From positions 43,127 through 107,126 of the forward strand of contig UQIK01000005.1 in the NCBI GenBank assembly GCA_900541125.1: a stretch of DNA of 64,000 nt. The letters run 5' to 3'. The translations under genes were made by a program, and so were the position numbers. Below are positions 1 to 7,758 of the stretch, piece after piece; the first letter of the stretch is position 1; each line of letters starts with the position of its first letter. The stretch is from an uncultured Collinsella sp. GTDB taxonomy: Bacteria > Actinomycetota > Coriobacteriia > Coriobacteriales > Coriobacteriaceae. The notes below the pieces were generated by a model that did no database searches, was not told the DNA's origin, and worked only from the letters and a program-made list of their open reading frames with translations.

Positions 1-1
1 C

Positions 2-451
2 AAAAAACCCATGGCGCTATGCGAAGCGCTTGAGGGTTTAGTTTCAGATCGCGCATGCAATGAGAAACAACAGCCTGATTATGAATCTGTGATCAGTAAT
101 AAGGGTATTAGCGGTGAGGAAGTCAGGAGGCTCTTCTCTGTTTATGAAGATAGGGAAGAAACTCCCCAAGGTCTCGTAAACGAATGGATAAAAGGGCAAC
201 CCCCTCTAATGCAGAATTCATTACGTATTGCATTGCAAGAGTACACTTCAACGGTCATGGAGCCACAAGCTGAGTCGATTCTAAATATTGCAAATTCGTT
301 ACTTAAAGAGGCCGACCCGTCGATGAGCCCTAATGAGATAGCTGAGACGGTTGGACCTCAGCTTATATCCAATGTAGGTCCTGAAATTAGCAAAGAGCTT
401 GCAAAGATATATGTACTGATCGCTACGTTTAAGACTGCTCTAGAAGGGTAA
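2..451 (+). CDS. Unrecognised protein, probably 5'-truncated by the window edge
   Basis: The frame is open from the first codon of the window and no ribosome binding site is visible before the first ATG (position 11), so the true start probably lies outside. The visible part (about 146-149 residues) is acidic and helical with no membrane segment or catalytic motif that I recognise. It ends 6 bases before the start of the zinc-hook ATPase at 458, so the two are almost certainly co-transcribed and co-translated. In three-component ABC conflict systems a middle component or effector precedes the ATPase; this protein may be such a partner, but that rests on position only. Base composition is AT-richer than the chromosomal core, as in its neighbour. 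Confidence 0.6.
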   Translation, partial: KKPMALCEALEGLVSDRACNEKQQPDYESVISNKGISGEEVRRLFSVYEDREETPQGLVNEWIKGQPPLMQNSLRIALQEYTSTVMEPQAESILNIANSLLKEADPSMSPNEIAETVGPQLISNVGPEISKELAKIYVLIATFKTALEG

Positions 452-457
452 CGCGCC

Positions 458-2140
458 ATGGCACGAATTAACTTCATGAAACTTATCATTGCGTCTCCTT
501 CGGAAGAAACTGCAAAGATCATTTGTTTCGAATCAGACTTAAATGTCATAACGTCAAATAGAAAAAAGGGAAATGATCTTGGTAAATCGGTCATCACTAA
601 AAGTCTATACCACTGCATGGGCGCAGACTGCAAATTTGATGACAAGTTCGACGTAAACAGTAAAGTATTTATTTTAAAGTTCTCTTATGGTTCTGAACTA
701 TATACGATTTTCCGAAGCCGCGGACAATTCAAGTTATTTGATGAGCGGCTCGAATTGCTTTGGACTGAGACTCATAGGCATTTACTTGCAGAAAAGTTAT
801 ACGATCAATTTGGTTTCGCCATTTGGTTGACCTCGCGTGCTTCGGGGAAAACTGAAATTGCATCGCCTGCTTATTCCTATGCGCCGTATTTTGTAGACCA
901 AAATCATTATGACGGTTCGCATTTCAACTCGTTTAATAACATGGGGGAGTACAGTTCGTATAAGTCCGATTTGATTTACGAGTTTGCAGGCGCCTATGAT
1001 CACACATACCTTGATTTAACTGCTCAGAAAACGGATATTGAGCACCGCCTTGCACAAATTGAAACAGATTTGAAAGCCAATCGTTTAATGCGAGAGCGTA
1101 TTCAAAACGAGCTTGAGCAGCTTGGCTACAGCGCTGATATGCCCTCACTTAAAAGGGATTGTGACGAATTTGAAGATGAATATAAACGCTTGGCTACCGG
1201 TCTATCTAGAATCCGTAAAAAGTTGTATCAACTAAAATCAGATAAGACAGAAACGGAGATGGCTTACGCCGGTTCCCAAAGAGTAGTTCGTAAGCTATGT
1301 TTGAATGCCAAATCGCTTCGGACGGGAAAATGCCCTCTTTGCGAGCAAGATATTTTTAACACCCTAATGGTTCGGGTTAATTCCTCGATTTCCCGCGAAG
1401 ACGCACTTCTTTTAAGCAATGATCTTGGGCGCGATATTAACGAATTGGACCGTAAGATAGCCACTGAAGAAGAGAGATATAAATCGAAATTATCCGAGCT
1501 TGCTGTGCTGAAAGCGAAAATGAACCTAGTGAAACGCGATAACTTAACAGCAGTCCAAATCGAGGGTTTCGTTCAACTGAACAAGCGACTTCTTGAAGAA
1601 TGTGCTGAATTCATTACCACACTTGAAGAAAGCCGTAACGATCTTGATAAGATTAATAAACAACTCAATTCTTACAGCAGTAAGAAAAGCGAAATCGACA
1701 AACGTTTTGTTGAGTTAACACGTGATCATATAACGGAACTCAATCTTAGATCAATTGATAAAGCAAAGATTAAAAATGTCAATTCAAAGATTGAGGCGGG
1801 CGGCAGCAATGCCCCCTTAGCCACCCTTGCGTGGTATTTGACGCTATTGGATTTGAAGAAAGAATTTAATGAACAATTGGTAGAACTTCCAGTTGTTCTA
1901 GATAGCCCGTTGAATATCGAAGCGGATGATGAAAAATACTATCGGCAATACAGCCTGATATTCAGCACTTTTATTTACCAGGGTCAGATGATCGTGTCAG
2001 GGCTTAATTTAGCCGACTCTGAGGTTGTCCCTCGGAACGCAAATATCATTATTCTCAATAATGAGAAATATCAACTCCTCAACAAAGAGGATTATTCTGA
2101 TTGCAAGAGTGTAGTCTTTAAATGCTTGGAAAAGAATTAG
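458..2140 (+). CDS. SMC/Rad50-like ATPase with zinc hook (DUF2326-like, ABC-3C type)
   Basis: A 560-residue protein built like a small Rad50. Residues 38-44 (GNDLGKS) form a Walker-A-like loop, with Lys where the first Gly of GxxxxGK[ST] would be. Two coiled-coil arms (about 185-285 and 315-420) flank CPLC at 292-295, the CxxC zinc hook used by Rad50-type proteins to dimerise. Near the C terminus a signature-like Gly/Ser stretch (about 446-455) is followed by a hydrophobic strand ending in Asp (residues 477-482), a Walker-B-like motif. This layout fits DUF2326 ATPases of ABC-three-component systems, predicted to act in phage or plasmid defence; that role is inferred. It follows an unrecognised gene by 6 bases. 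The AT-rich composition suggests horizontal acquisition. Confidence 0.72.
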   Translation: MARINFMKLIIASPSEETAKIICFESDLNVITSNRKKGNDLGKSVITKSLYHCMGADCKFDDKFDVNSKVFILKFSYGSELYTIFRSRGQFKLFDERLELLWTETHRHLLAEKLYDQFGFAIWLTSRASGKTEIASPAYSYAPYFVDQNHYDGSHFNSFNNMGEYSSYKSDLIYEFAGAYDHTYLDLTAQKTDIEHRLAQIETDLKANRLMRERIQNELEQLGYSADMPSLKRDCDEFEDEYKRLATGLSRIRKKLYQLKSDKTETEMAYAGSQRVVRKLCLNAKSLRTGKCPLCEQDIFNTLMVRVNSSISREDALLLSNDLGRDINELDRKIATEEERYKSKLSELAVLKAKMNLVKRDNLTAVQIEGFVQLNKRLLEECAEFITTLEESRNDLDKINKQLNSYSSKKSEIDKRFVELTRDHITELNLRSIDKAKIKNVNSKIEAGGSNAPLATLAWYLTLLDLKKEFNEQLVELPVVLDSPLNIEADDEKYYRQYSLIFSTFIYQGQMIVSGLNLADSEVVPRNANIIILNNEKYQLLNKEDYSDCKSVVFKCLEKN

Positions 2141-2147
2141 CTTACGA

Positions 2148-2184
2148 GCCAGTCGGAAAAGAGTTCTTCCTTTCACCGACTGGC
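2148..2184 (+). terminator. Possible terminator hairpin after the zinc-hook ATPase
   Basis: A 9-bp perfect inverted repeat (2148-2156 with 2176-2184) lies 8 bases after the ATPase stop codon. There is no strong U-tract, so it may be a weak terminator or a transcript-end hairpin. Confidence 0.35.
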
Positions 2185-2325
2185 AAAACGATTTACGCCT
2201 AATTCCTAACGCTGCTCACGGGTATTTCCTTTGTTTCTGTCTTGGTCTCGCTAAACTAATAACTGCTGCTACCAGGGCATTTTCTGGTGCACATTCTATT
2301 GGCTCCTACGAAGATCGGAGCGGGT

Positions 2326-3420
2326 ATGTTTGCTGCCGAGTCCTACACCAGCCGTCATTACATTGCGATTGTTGCCATGGCCTGCCTATGCGTTTTGCTG
2401 GGCGGGCCTTCTTATGCCGCGGGCGCGGAGAGCCTCATCATCGCGGGCGCGACGTACTGCGAGCCGGGCGTGTCGGGCCCCGGCTGGGCCTGGACCGATG
2501 CCGACCACCTGGAGCTTAACGGCTACGCGGGCGAGGCCATCGGCGCCGAAGGTGACCTGGTGCTGACGCTTGACGGGCAGAACTCCGTGACGGAGTCGCA
2601 TGCGCCCGATGCGGACATCACGCCGTGCGGCATGGAGGTGTGGGGCAACCTGACGCTTCGCGGCACCGGGACCCTGACGGCGACGGGCTCGCAGTGCGGG
2701 ATCCACGTCTCGCAGGCGCTCGTGGTGGACGGCTGCACCCTCGATGCCCAGGCGGACGGGGCCGATATTACGGACGAGGCGGTTGCCGGCGTGATCGCAG
2801 GCGACATGGCCGTGCGCGGCGGCGGACGCGTCGTTGCCGCGGGCGCCGGGTCCGGGGCGGGCGTGCGCGCCTACGGCGTGTATCTGCAAGATGCGGGCCT
2901 TGGCGATGGTGCAGCCGGCTGTCGGCTTTCCGTCGACGCCTCGTGGCTTGATGTGGCCGGTGCCGACGGCGGCGTTGCGTGTACGGGCGGGTCGCTTGTG
3001 TCCGCGCGATTTGTGACGCCTGCTGGCGGGGTCTTTGGTACTTGTGGCGCGGTGGATGCTGCCGGTGCGGTGACCCCGCATGTGGTGGTTGAGCCCGATG
3101 TTGCCACGCCGCCGACGGGGGAGACCGACGGGCGCGACATGTCTGGTGGCGGGACGGGCGAGCCTTCCGCCGATGCTAACCCCGCTGCCGGAGATCCCAC
3201 CACAGGGCCTACGGCAAAACCCGCGCTGAAACCCGCGGCCACGACAACCAAGACAACAACGACAATAACCAAGACCACGGTGTCCACGCCGCCCAAGTCC
3301 AAGAGCACCACTATGACCGTCGCGATGCTCCCCAAGACCGCCGACAACAACTGGATAGCCGCTTCTTTGGCGCTTTTCATTCTGGGGACAGTGCTCCTGG
3401 CAGCCGTATATCGTTGCTAA
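2326..3420 (+). CDS. Secreted, sortase-anchored carbohydrate-binding/beta-helix-like protein
   Basis: I chose the ATG at 2326 because a GGAGCGGG-type ribosome binding site precedes it; an in-frame GTG at 2287 is possible. The 364-residue product has an N-terminal signal peptide (hydrophobic core about 14-28, ending Ala-Ala near 33). A Gly/Ala/Asp-rich region with repeating beta-strand pattern follows, like DUF4353/right-handed beta-helix surface proteins of gut bacteria. Then come a Pro/Thr/Lys-rich wall-spanning linker and LPKTA (an LPXTG-like sortase motif), a membrane helix and a short Arg-Cys tail. It is therefore expected to be fixed to the cell wall; the ligand is unknown. It is far more GC-rich than the genes on both sides, so the region is a mosaic. 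Confidence 0.75.
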   Translation: MFAAESYTSRHYIAIVAMACLCVLLGGPSYAAGAESLIIAGATYCEPGVSGPGWAWTDADHLELNGYAGEAIGAEGDLVLTLDGQNSVTESHAPDADITPCGMEVWGNLTLRGTGTLTATGSQCGIHVSQALVVDGCTLDAQADGADITDEAVAGVIAGDMAVRGGGRVVAAGAGSGAGVRAYGVYLQDAGLGDGAAGCRLSVDASWLDVAGADGGVACTGGSLVSARFVTPAGGVFGTCGAVDAAGAVTPHVVVEPDVATPPTGETDGRDMSGGGTGEPSADANPAAGDPTTGPTAKPALKPAATTTKTTTTITKTTVSTPPKSKSTTMTVAMLPKTADNNWIAASLALFILGTVLLAAVYRC

Positions 3421-3506
3421 GGCCTCGTTTAAGTGAGACCAGGGGAGAAGTGATTGAAGCCATTGCAGAAGTCTTTAGCCTTCTACTAAATCAATTTATT
3501 AGAGAT

Positions 3507-3550
3507 TGGTGCCGTATCGGCTATCGCTGAGACGGCACCATTTAGTTTTG
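3507..3550 (+). terminator. Rho-independent terminator
   Basis: A 9-bp perfect stem (3507-3515 with 3532-3540) is followed by a T-rich stretch, about 90 bases after the sortase-anchored protein gene. Confidence 0.6.
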
Positions 3551-3687
3551 CTCGACAGCTTCACAACCCGTTACCTCTGTTGAGCCTTACACCTCATCTG
3601 CCAGAGCGATAAGATAATTGCAATCCAAATGCTGCCGTTTATAAAGCTCCATTTGGATCCAATTGCCTATATCACTGGAGTCATACC

Positions 3688-4278
3688 ATGAGGAACTACT
3701 ATCAAATCAAAACCATCGCATCGGCCCCTCCAAGGAGGCTCATTCCGATCGGAAAAGTCTTCAGCACTACTGGTCTTGTATTGGCAATTGTCGGTCTCTT
3801 TTCCGCTCTGTCATCGAGTGCCAACATATTTGGTTCGCTTTCTTTTCCTTTCTTACTCCTTGGCTTGTTCTTTTTTGTGGACGGGTTCCTTCTTGTTATT
3901 ACGGCATCAAAGCAACAAGAGAAACTACTGGGGATACGCCAATCGCTCCTAGAAGATGATCCGCAAATCGTCGCAAGCGCCGAAGAGTTTATCGCTCAGC
4001 GAAAGGCCCTGACACAGCAAGGTGAAATTACTGGTATCTTCATTGTCCATAATGCAACCAAAGATTTGTACTACGTAGGCCAAAGCGCAAAGGCAATTGA
4101 TCGAACGGCCATACAGTTTCTCGATAGGGGCAATTGCGATGTGTATGCCGATTACAAGTACGGTGACTCATTCAACGTGCGAATAATCCCGCTGTCGGAA
4201 AGCGGCTACGAAAGTCTCAATGAGCTAAAACGCGCAGCGATACAAGCGCTCGAGGCTGCTGGCGAGGAGCTTTATTAA
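3688..4278 (+). CDS. Membrane-anchored GIY-YIG-like protein
   Basis: A 196-residue protein. Residues about 21-43 and 48-71 are two hydrophobic helices forming an N-terminal hairpin. A charged linker leads to a C-terminal domain with GIF at 116-118 and YVG at 129-131, spaced like the GIY and YIG strands of GIY-YIG nucleases. Arg139 and a late Glu lie where the catalytic Arg and metal-binding Glu would be expected. The domain is small (about 80 residues) and the signature is not perfect, so activity is uncertain. Membrane tethering is unusual for this fold. The next gene starts 23 bases downstream on the same strand, so the two probably work together. AT-rich relative to the core. Confidence 0.6.
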   Translation: MRNYYQIKTIASAPPRRLIPIGKVFSTTGLVLAIVGLFSALSSSANIFGSLSFPFLLLGLFFFVDGFLLVITASKQQEKLLGIRQSLLEDDPQIVASAEEFIAQRKALTQQGEITGIFIVHNATKDLYYVGQSAKAIDRTAIQFLDRGNCDVYADYKYGDSFNVRIIPLSESGYESLNELKRAAIQALEAAGEELY

Positions 4279-4301
4279 GGGCGACTGTTAGGATAAATGA
4301 A

Positions 4302-4826
4302 ATGGCAAGCTCAAATAACACGGGCAACAACGAGGAATTAACGCCGTCCGTAGAAGAAACGCTTCTTAACGAATCCGGCTCGATTGCCAGGGTCAAGTCG
4401 TTCTCATGGATTTGGTTTATCAATAAAAAGCGAATCCACGACATAGATCCCGTTCAATGCGGCAAATGGATGTTCTTCTTCTCTCCATTCAAAACCGCCC
4501 TCATGGACGACATTGTCGGAACGGCGGTTCTAGATGGCGTCGTCGTAGAGGCCAAATACTCGAACCCCGAAACGCTCATCGCGGCGGGCTCGAAACAAGG
4601 TGTCTGCTGCTTTTACCTAAACGGTAACGATAGAGAAAGCCATAAGAGGGTACTGAGCTACATGCTGGAAAACGGGCTAATCAGGAAGACAAAGACTGGA
4701 AAGCTGTATAACATTTCGTTCAAGTTCGACACTGAGACCTACGCAGGAAAGTACAAGGGGAGCGGCTTCTACGGAAAGATAAAGCTCGCGGACTTCGTAG
4801 ACCTGGAGACGGGAGAGTTTATCTAG
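4302..4826 (+). CDS. Unrecognised protein, possible DUF1917/Bles03-like fold
   Basis: A 174-residue soluble protein following the membrane GIY-YIG-like gene by 23 bases. After a polar Asn/Glu-rich N terminus, the pattern is GKWM-F, then an AK-S strand, a C-x-F-Y strand and a late F-D-x-E-T-Y-A-G-K-Y segment. This resembles the order of conserved positions in DUF1917/Bles03-like proteins (an eIF4E-like nucleotide-binding fold), but the match is by eye. No catalytic residue can be named. Its position suggests it is a partner of the upstream protein, perhaps in a small conflict or toxin-like cassette. Confidence 0.5.
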   Translation: MASSNNTGNNEELTPSVEETLLNESGSIARVKSFSWIWFINKKRIHDIDPVQCGKWMFFFSPFKTALMDDIVGTAVLDGVVVEAKYSNPETLIAAGSKQGVCCFYLNGNDRESHKRVLSYMLENGLIRKTKTGKLYNISFKFDTETYAGKYKGSGFYGKIKLADFVDLETGEFI

Positions 4827-5110
4827 GACAGCGGGGCGGAGTAATGAACTCTGCTTATGCTAGGGATGACAGGACCGTTCGCGTAACCGTTGAGCGTCCG
4901 GTTGGCCCTGGCTTTGACCATGCGGAATGCTTCTTGCCAACGGTTAATTGATTCAAAGTCGAAGGTTTTTCTACTGACGATCTGGATTTTTTACCGAGTT
5001 CGTTAGATCAAACGCTCCGTTTATATTCGAGCTTGCAGAACGGCAAAAAGCCGGATCGGCTGTTTCGGCGCTGGCCCCCTGACGTACTACTGTTAAACGG
5101 AAAATCTCCC

Positions 5111-5410
5111 ATGATTTCGCCTTCCGACATATCCACCGTCGCCTCCCGCGTGCTGGCTCAATATGACGTCAGCGAAGCATATTTATTTGGCTCGTTTGCC
5201 CGAGGCGAGCAAACGCCCGCCAGCGATATAGACTTGCGCCTAGTCTGCGGCAACACCATGACATTCGGCATGCTTTACGAACTCTCCCATGAGCTTGAGA
5301 GGGAACTTGGGCGAAAGGTTGATATCATCACCAACCCACCAGAGCACATGCGCACGGCATTCCGCAAAAGCATCGAGCAGGAAGAGGTGCTTGTCTATGA
5401 AGTGTTGTAA
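5111..5410 (+). CDS. MntA-like minimal nucleotidyltransferase
   Basis: A 99-residue protein from the ATG at 5111 (an upstream extension to 5033 is possible, but its residues do not look like the family). GSFARGE followed by S-D-I-D is the polymerase-beta-type nucleotidyltransferase signature GS(x)9DxD, and the length is typical of minimal nucleotidyltransferases (MNT). In HEPN-MNT (type VII toxin-antitoxin) systems, MntA AMPylates and neutralises the HepT RNase. No HEPN gene is present here; the next reading frame overlaps the stop and looks like a RelB/DinJ antitoxin tail. The protein is either an orphan antitoxin or part of a degraded or rearranged system. Confidence 0.72.
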   Translation: MISPSDISTVASRVLAQYDVSEAYLFGSFARGEQTPASDIDLRLVCGNTMTFGMLYELSHELERELGRKVDIITNPPEHMRTAFRKSIEQEEVLVYEVL

Positions 5411-5585
5411 ACAGGACGAGGGGCTAGCGAATACCAGCCCTCAACCCTTTCCTTCCAAAGAACCCAACCCGGAGACCCTCGAGGCCATCCGCGAAGGTGA
5501 CGCATTCTTTGCGGCAAGGGCGTCCTGTCGCTTCGACAACGGCGCTGACCTTGTCAATGCAGCTCTAAAAGCTCCTAAAGTGTGA
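5398..5585 (+). CDS. RelB/DinJ-like antitoxin C-terminal fragment
   Basis: A 62-codon frame starts with an ATG 13 bases inside the nucleotidyltransferase gene. After about 18 residues it contains the series P-N-x-E-T-L-E-A-I-R-E-G, then R-F-D-N and D-L, which is how the toxin-wrapping C-terminal half of DinJ/RelB antitoxins usually runs. The ribbon-helix-helix DNA-binding half is missing and no RelE/YafQ toxin follows. It may be a decayed antitoxin fused to the upstream gene by deletion, or a small solitary antitoxin. Family resemblance is by eye. Confidence 0.45.
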
Positions 5586-6100
5586 GAAAATGCAGCCACC
5601 GAAGAGACGATTGCCTCTTAAGTTCCAGATCGGCGAGGCTCGTACCTCGACATTTTTGTACGCCTGCGGACATCGGAACTATCCCGCTAGCTAGCTGCAT
5701 AACCCTAGCTGATGGTTATAAACACGAGACTCCCTGCCGGAAACGGCATATTTGCAAGTCGCATCTCGCCTCGAAACTCCCGATTTTCGGAAGTGTGGGA
5801 AAACCGATAACCGCCGAGCACAATTCGTTTTTAGCAACAAAGCCACATGTAGAAGTGTTGTTGCTTTCCGGTGCGGTCGACATGTCAGAGATTTACCGCA
5901 TACTTACGGAGATGGCCCCTCGACGTCGTAAGAGTCTGGGCTTGGCACTCAAGTATATGTCCGGTCGCCGTGAAATAATTTGTCATGTAGATTAGAAGAG
6001 AAATCATCGAAGCCCAACTCGACATATCTTGAAATTGGGTACATAATCAGCCCATTTAAGGTCTATAGGATAAGTTTTGCCAACTGAGGGGAGAGCGAAA
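5586..6100 (+). other. Gene-poor stretch between toxin-antitoxin remnants
   Basis: No convincing gene is visible. An open frame across 5582-5995 has no recognisable family, poor codon usage and no good ribosome binding site. It does contain the segment (5783-5850) related to one at 7159-7227. The stretch is probably degraded coding DNA plus the promoter of the Panacea-Doc pair. Confidence 0.5.
5783..5850 (+). repeat. Diverged repeat, copy A
   Basis: By eye, roughly 70 percent of positions match 7159-7227, with one indel. Translated in the matching frame, both copies keep F-x-S, a Lys four residues later, then [DE]-H-N and a Lys near the end, so they may derive from one coding sequence. Confidence 0.5.
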
Positions 6101-6610
6101 ATGGAAGCGCTGAACGTTGCGAACTACATCATTGATAACTGGAGCGACAAGTTCGAGATTACGAATCTCAAGCTGAATAAGCTCGTCTATTATTCGCAGG
6201 TCGAATCGTTGCGCAAATACAATCGTCCGCTTTTCGATGACATCATTGAGGCTTGGCAGTACGGTCCAGTTGAACCTGTGGTCTATCATGCGTTCTCCTC
6301 GTATGGCCGATACCGCATCAGTAAATCGAGTGACTTAGCGATACTTGACGGGATTTCTAAAAAACTCATTGATTCCGTGATGGATAAGCTTGGTATGCTC
6401 ACTGCGTTTGATTTGGTCACCTTGTCGCATAAGCCAGATGGAGCATGGGCGAGCGTATATTCGCCGAACAGGGATAACCCCATCACTCCGGAGGCAATTC
6501 TTGCATCTAATGATGGTTTAGACAATAACGACGTCGTAACAATCGATCAGGCCGTGCAATCGACAATTGCAGCCATGCCTAATGCATTGAGGCTTTTGGA
6601 GAACTCCTAA
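6101..6610 (+). CDS. Panacea-domain antitoxin (DUF4065)
   Basis: A 169-residue protein; the ATG at 6101 is chosen because GAGGGGAGAG precedes it at good distance. The N terminus, with V-A-N-Y-I then L-K-L-N-K-L-V-Y-Y-S-Q, followed by F-D-D-x-I-E-A-W-Q-Y-G-P-V, is the typical start of Panacea (DUF4065, SocA/GepA-like) proteins. Panacea is a versatile antitoxin domain that neutralises many unrelated toxins by direct binding. The Fic/Doc toxin gene starts on the last base of its stop codon, so the pair is translationally coupled, antitoxin first. Autoregulation is common for such pairs but no operator is obvious here. Confidence 0.85.
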   Translation: MEALNVANYIIDNWSDKFEITNLKLNKLVYYSQVESLRKYNRPLFDDIIEAWQYGPVEPVVYHAFSSYGRYRISKSSDLAILDGISKKLIDSVMDKLGMLTAFDLVTLSHKPDGAWASVYSPNRDNPITPEAILASNDGLDNNDVVTIDQAVQSTIAAMPNALRLLENS

Positions 6611-7107
6611 TGTCCACCACAATGGGGCAACCGCCTTCTTTCGATCCCCTCGTATTTGATGACGAGGAAGCGATAGAGGCGCTTGCCTCTTCTGTAATGC
6701 AGCTGCATGAAGGCTTACTTGCGTTTGGAAAATGCTACACAACTTGCATAACGAGCGATAGGGCCACCCTTATACATGGTCGAATCGAATCTGTTCTATC
6801 AAACGCATTTTGCACCATCTATGGGCAGTCCCCGATTGATAGGTTTTCGGACATCTTCGACCAGGCAAGCTATATTGCGGAACACATGGCAAAGGACCAC
6901 ATCTTTGAGGATGGAAACAAGAGGACTAGCCTAGTTATTGCCTTTGCCATTATTAGCTTGAGAAACGTATCGGTGGACTTTTCAGATAACCCAACTCCTG
7001 AAGATAACCCCTACTATGAATGGATTCAGGACCTTGTCTCCGGGAAACGCACACGCGAAGAGCTCGCGAACGAGTTGCGAAGGAACAGCAAGCCTATGAG
7101 GCCTTAG
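6610..7107 (+). CDS. Fic/Doc-family toxin
   Basis: A 165-residue protein. HIFEDGNKR at residues 97-105 matches the active-site loop HxFx[DN]xNKR of Doc toxins; the Lys in the loop is the Doc variant. Doc phosphorylates EF-Tu and blocks translation, whereas classical Fic enzymes AMPylate their targets. The N terminus (about 20-70) is helical and ends in the Fic core. Its ATG overlaps the Panacea antitoxin stop codon by one base, which supports a two-gene toxin-antitoxin operon using Panacea in place of Phd. The toxic activity and target are inferred from the family. Confidence 0.85.
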   Translation: MSTTMGQPPSFDPLVFDDEEAIEALASSVMQLHEGLLAFGKCYTTCITSDRATLIHGRIESVLSNAFCTIYGQSPIDRFSDIFDQASYIAEHMAKDHIFEDGNKRTSLVIAFAIISLRNVSVDFSDNPTPEDNPYYEWIQDLVSGKRTREELANELRRNSKPMRP

Positions 7108-7149
7108 AGTCTTCTTGGGCTTGGATTTTGGTGCCGTATATCGCTGCCG

Positions 7150-7305
7150 ATGCGCCAACTTTTCGAAAGTGCGGAGAAAGCAGAATCCGTCGACCATAAC
7201 CCGCTATTTACCAACAAAGCCGCAGGTCTCGAAAGTAAAACCAGGTTTGGTTGGCAGGTCTCCCCTTTTCCCGAACTTCCGAAATTGCGTTCCAATAGGG
7301 ACTAA
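7150..7305 (+). CDS. Possible small protein or coding remnant
   Basis: A 51-codon ATG frame with no clear ribosome binding site. It spans repeat copy B, and its residues 4-23 share spaced positions (F-x-S, K, DHN, K) with the frame across repeat copy A 1.4 kb away. It could be a small gene family or fragments of a larger lost gene. No known family is recognised. Confidence 0.25.
   Translation: MRQLFESAEKAESVDHNPLFTNKAAGLESKTRFGWQVSPFPELPKLRSNRD
7159..7227 (+). repeat. Diverged repeat, copy B
   Basis: Counterpart of 5783-5850, same orientation. The best-kept blocks are TTTTCG-AAGTG at the start and CAACAAAGCC near the end. Confidence 0.5.
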
Positions 7306-7758
7306 ACAACGTGCAACGAGTGCCTCACATGCAGTCAGCTGGCAAAATATGCCCGTGATTACGTATATCGATACAACATTTGCCGTCTTTCGCGTGCCGC
7401 GTCGCTGCGAGAATCTGCGGGTGCTGACCTTGCACTCACAGCGGTGGCTTTGGCCAAGCGTCCGCCTGCAATCAGAATGATAGAAAGCGCGCGTCGGTGC
7501 GTAAAAATAAAGACGCAATTTACTATGGCGTGTTTTGGATGATGGGATTATTTACGGAACCGTGTCGATTGGCCTAAGGACAGAAGTTGATGCTTAATGG
7601 CTATTCAAAATAAACCGAGCATCATCGCAACCTAACAATTGGCAAACAGCAAACTCGCCGGATGACTTCGGCACAATCGCAATGTGCGAGCCGGCGACCC
7701 ATCGCACGTATAGAATCTAAGCATCCGCACGCCGGTTAATGAATTGATTGGACACCAC

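Larger units (their letters stand above)
7108..7758 (+). other. Gene-poor stretch with diverged repeat and small frame
   Basis: About 650 bases without a convincing gene. They contain repeat copy B and a 51-codon frame (7150-7305). The rest shows only short shadow frames. The stretch probably marks a junction between the AT-rich accessory block and the GC-rich DUF3825 gene. Confidence 0.5.

Noticed and set aside
5582..5995. 137-codon rightward frame
   Set aside because: No ribosome binding site, atypical codons and no family; kept only as part of the diverged repeat observation.
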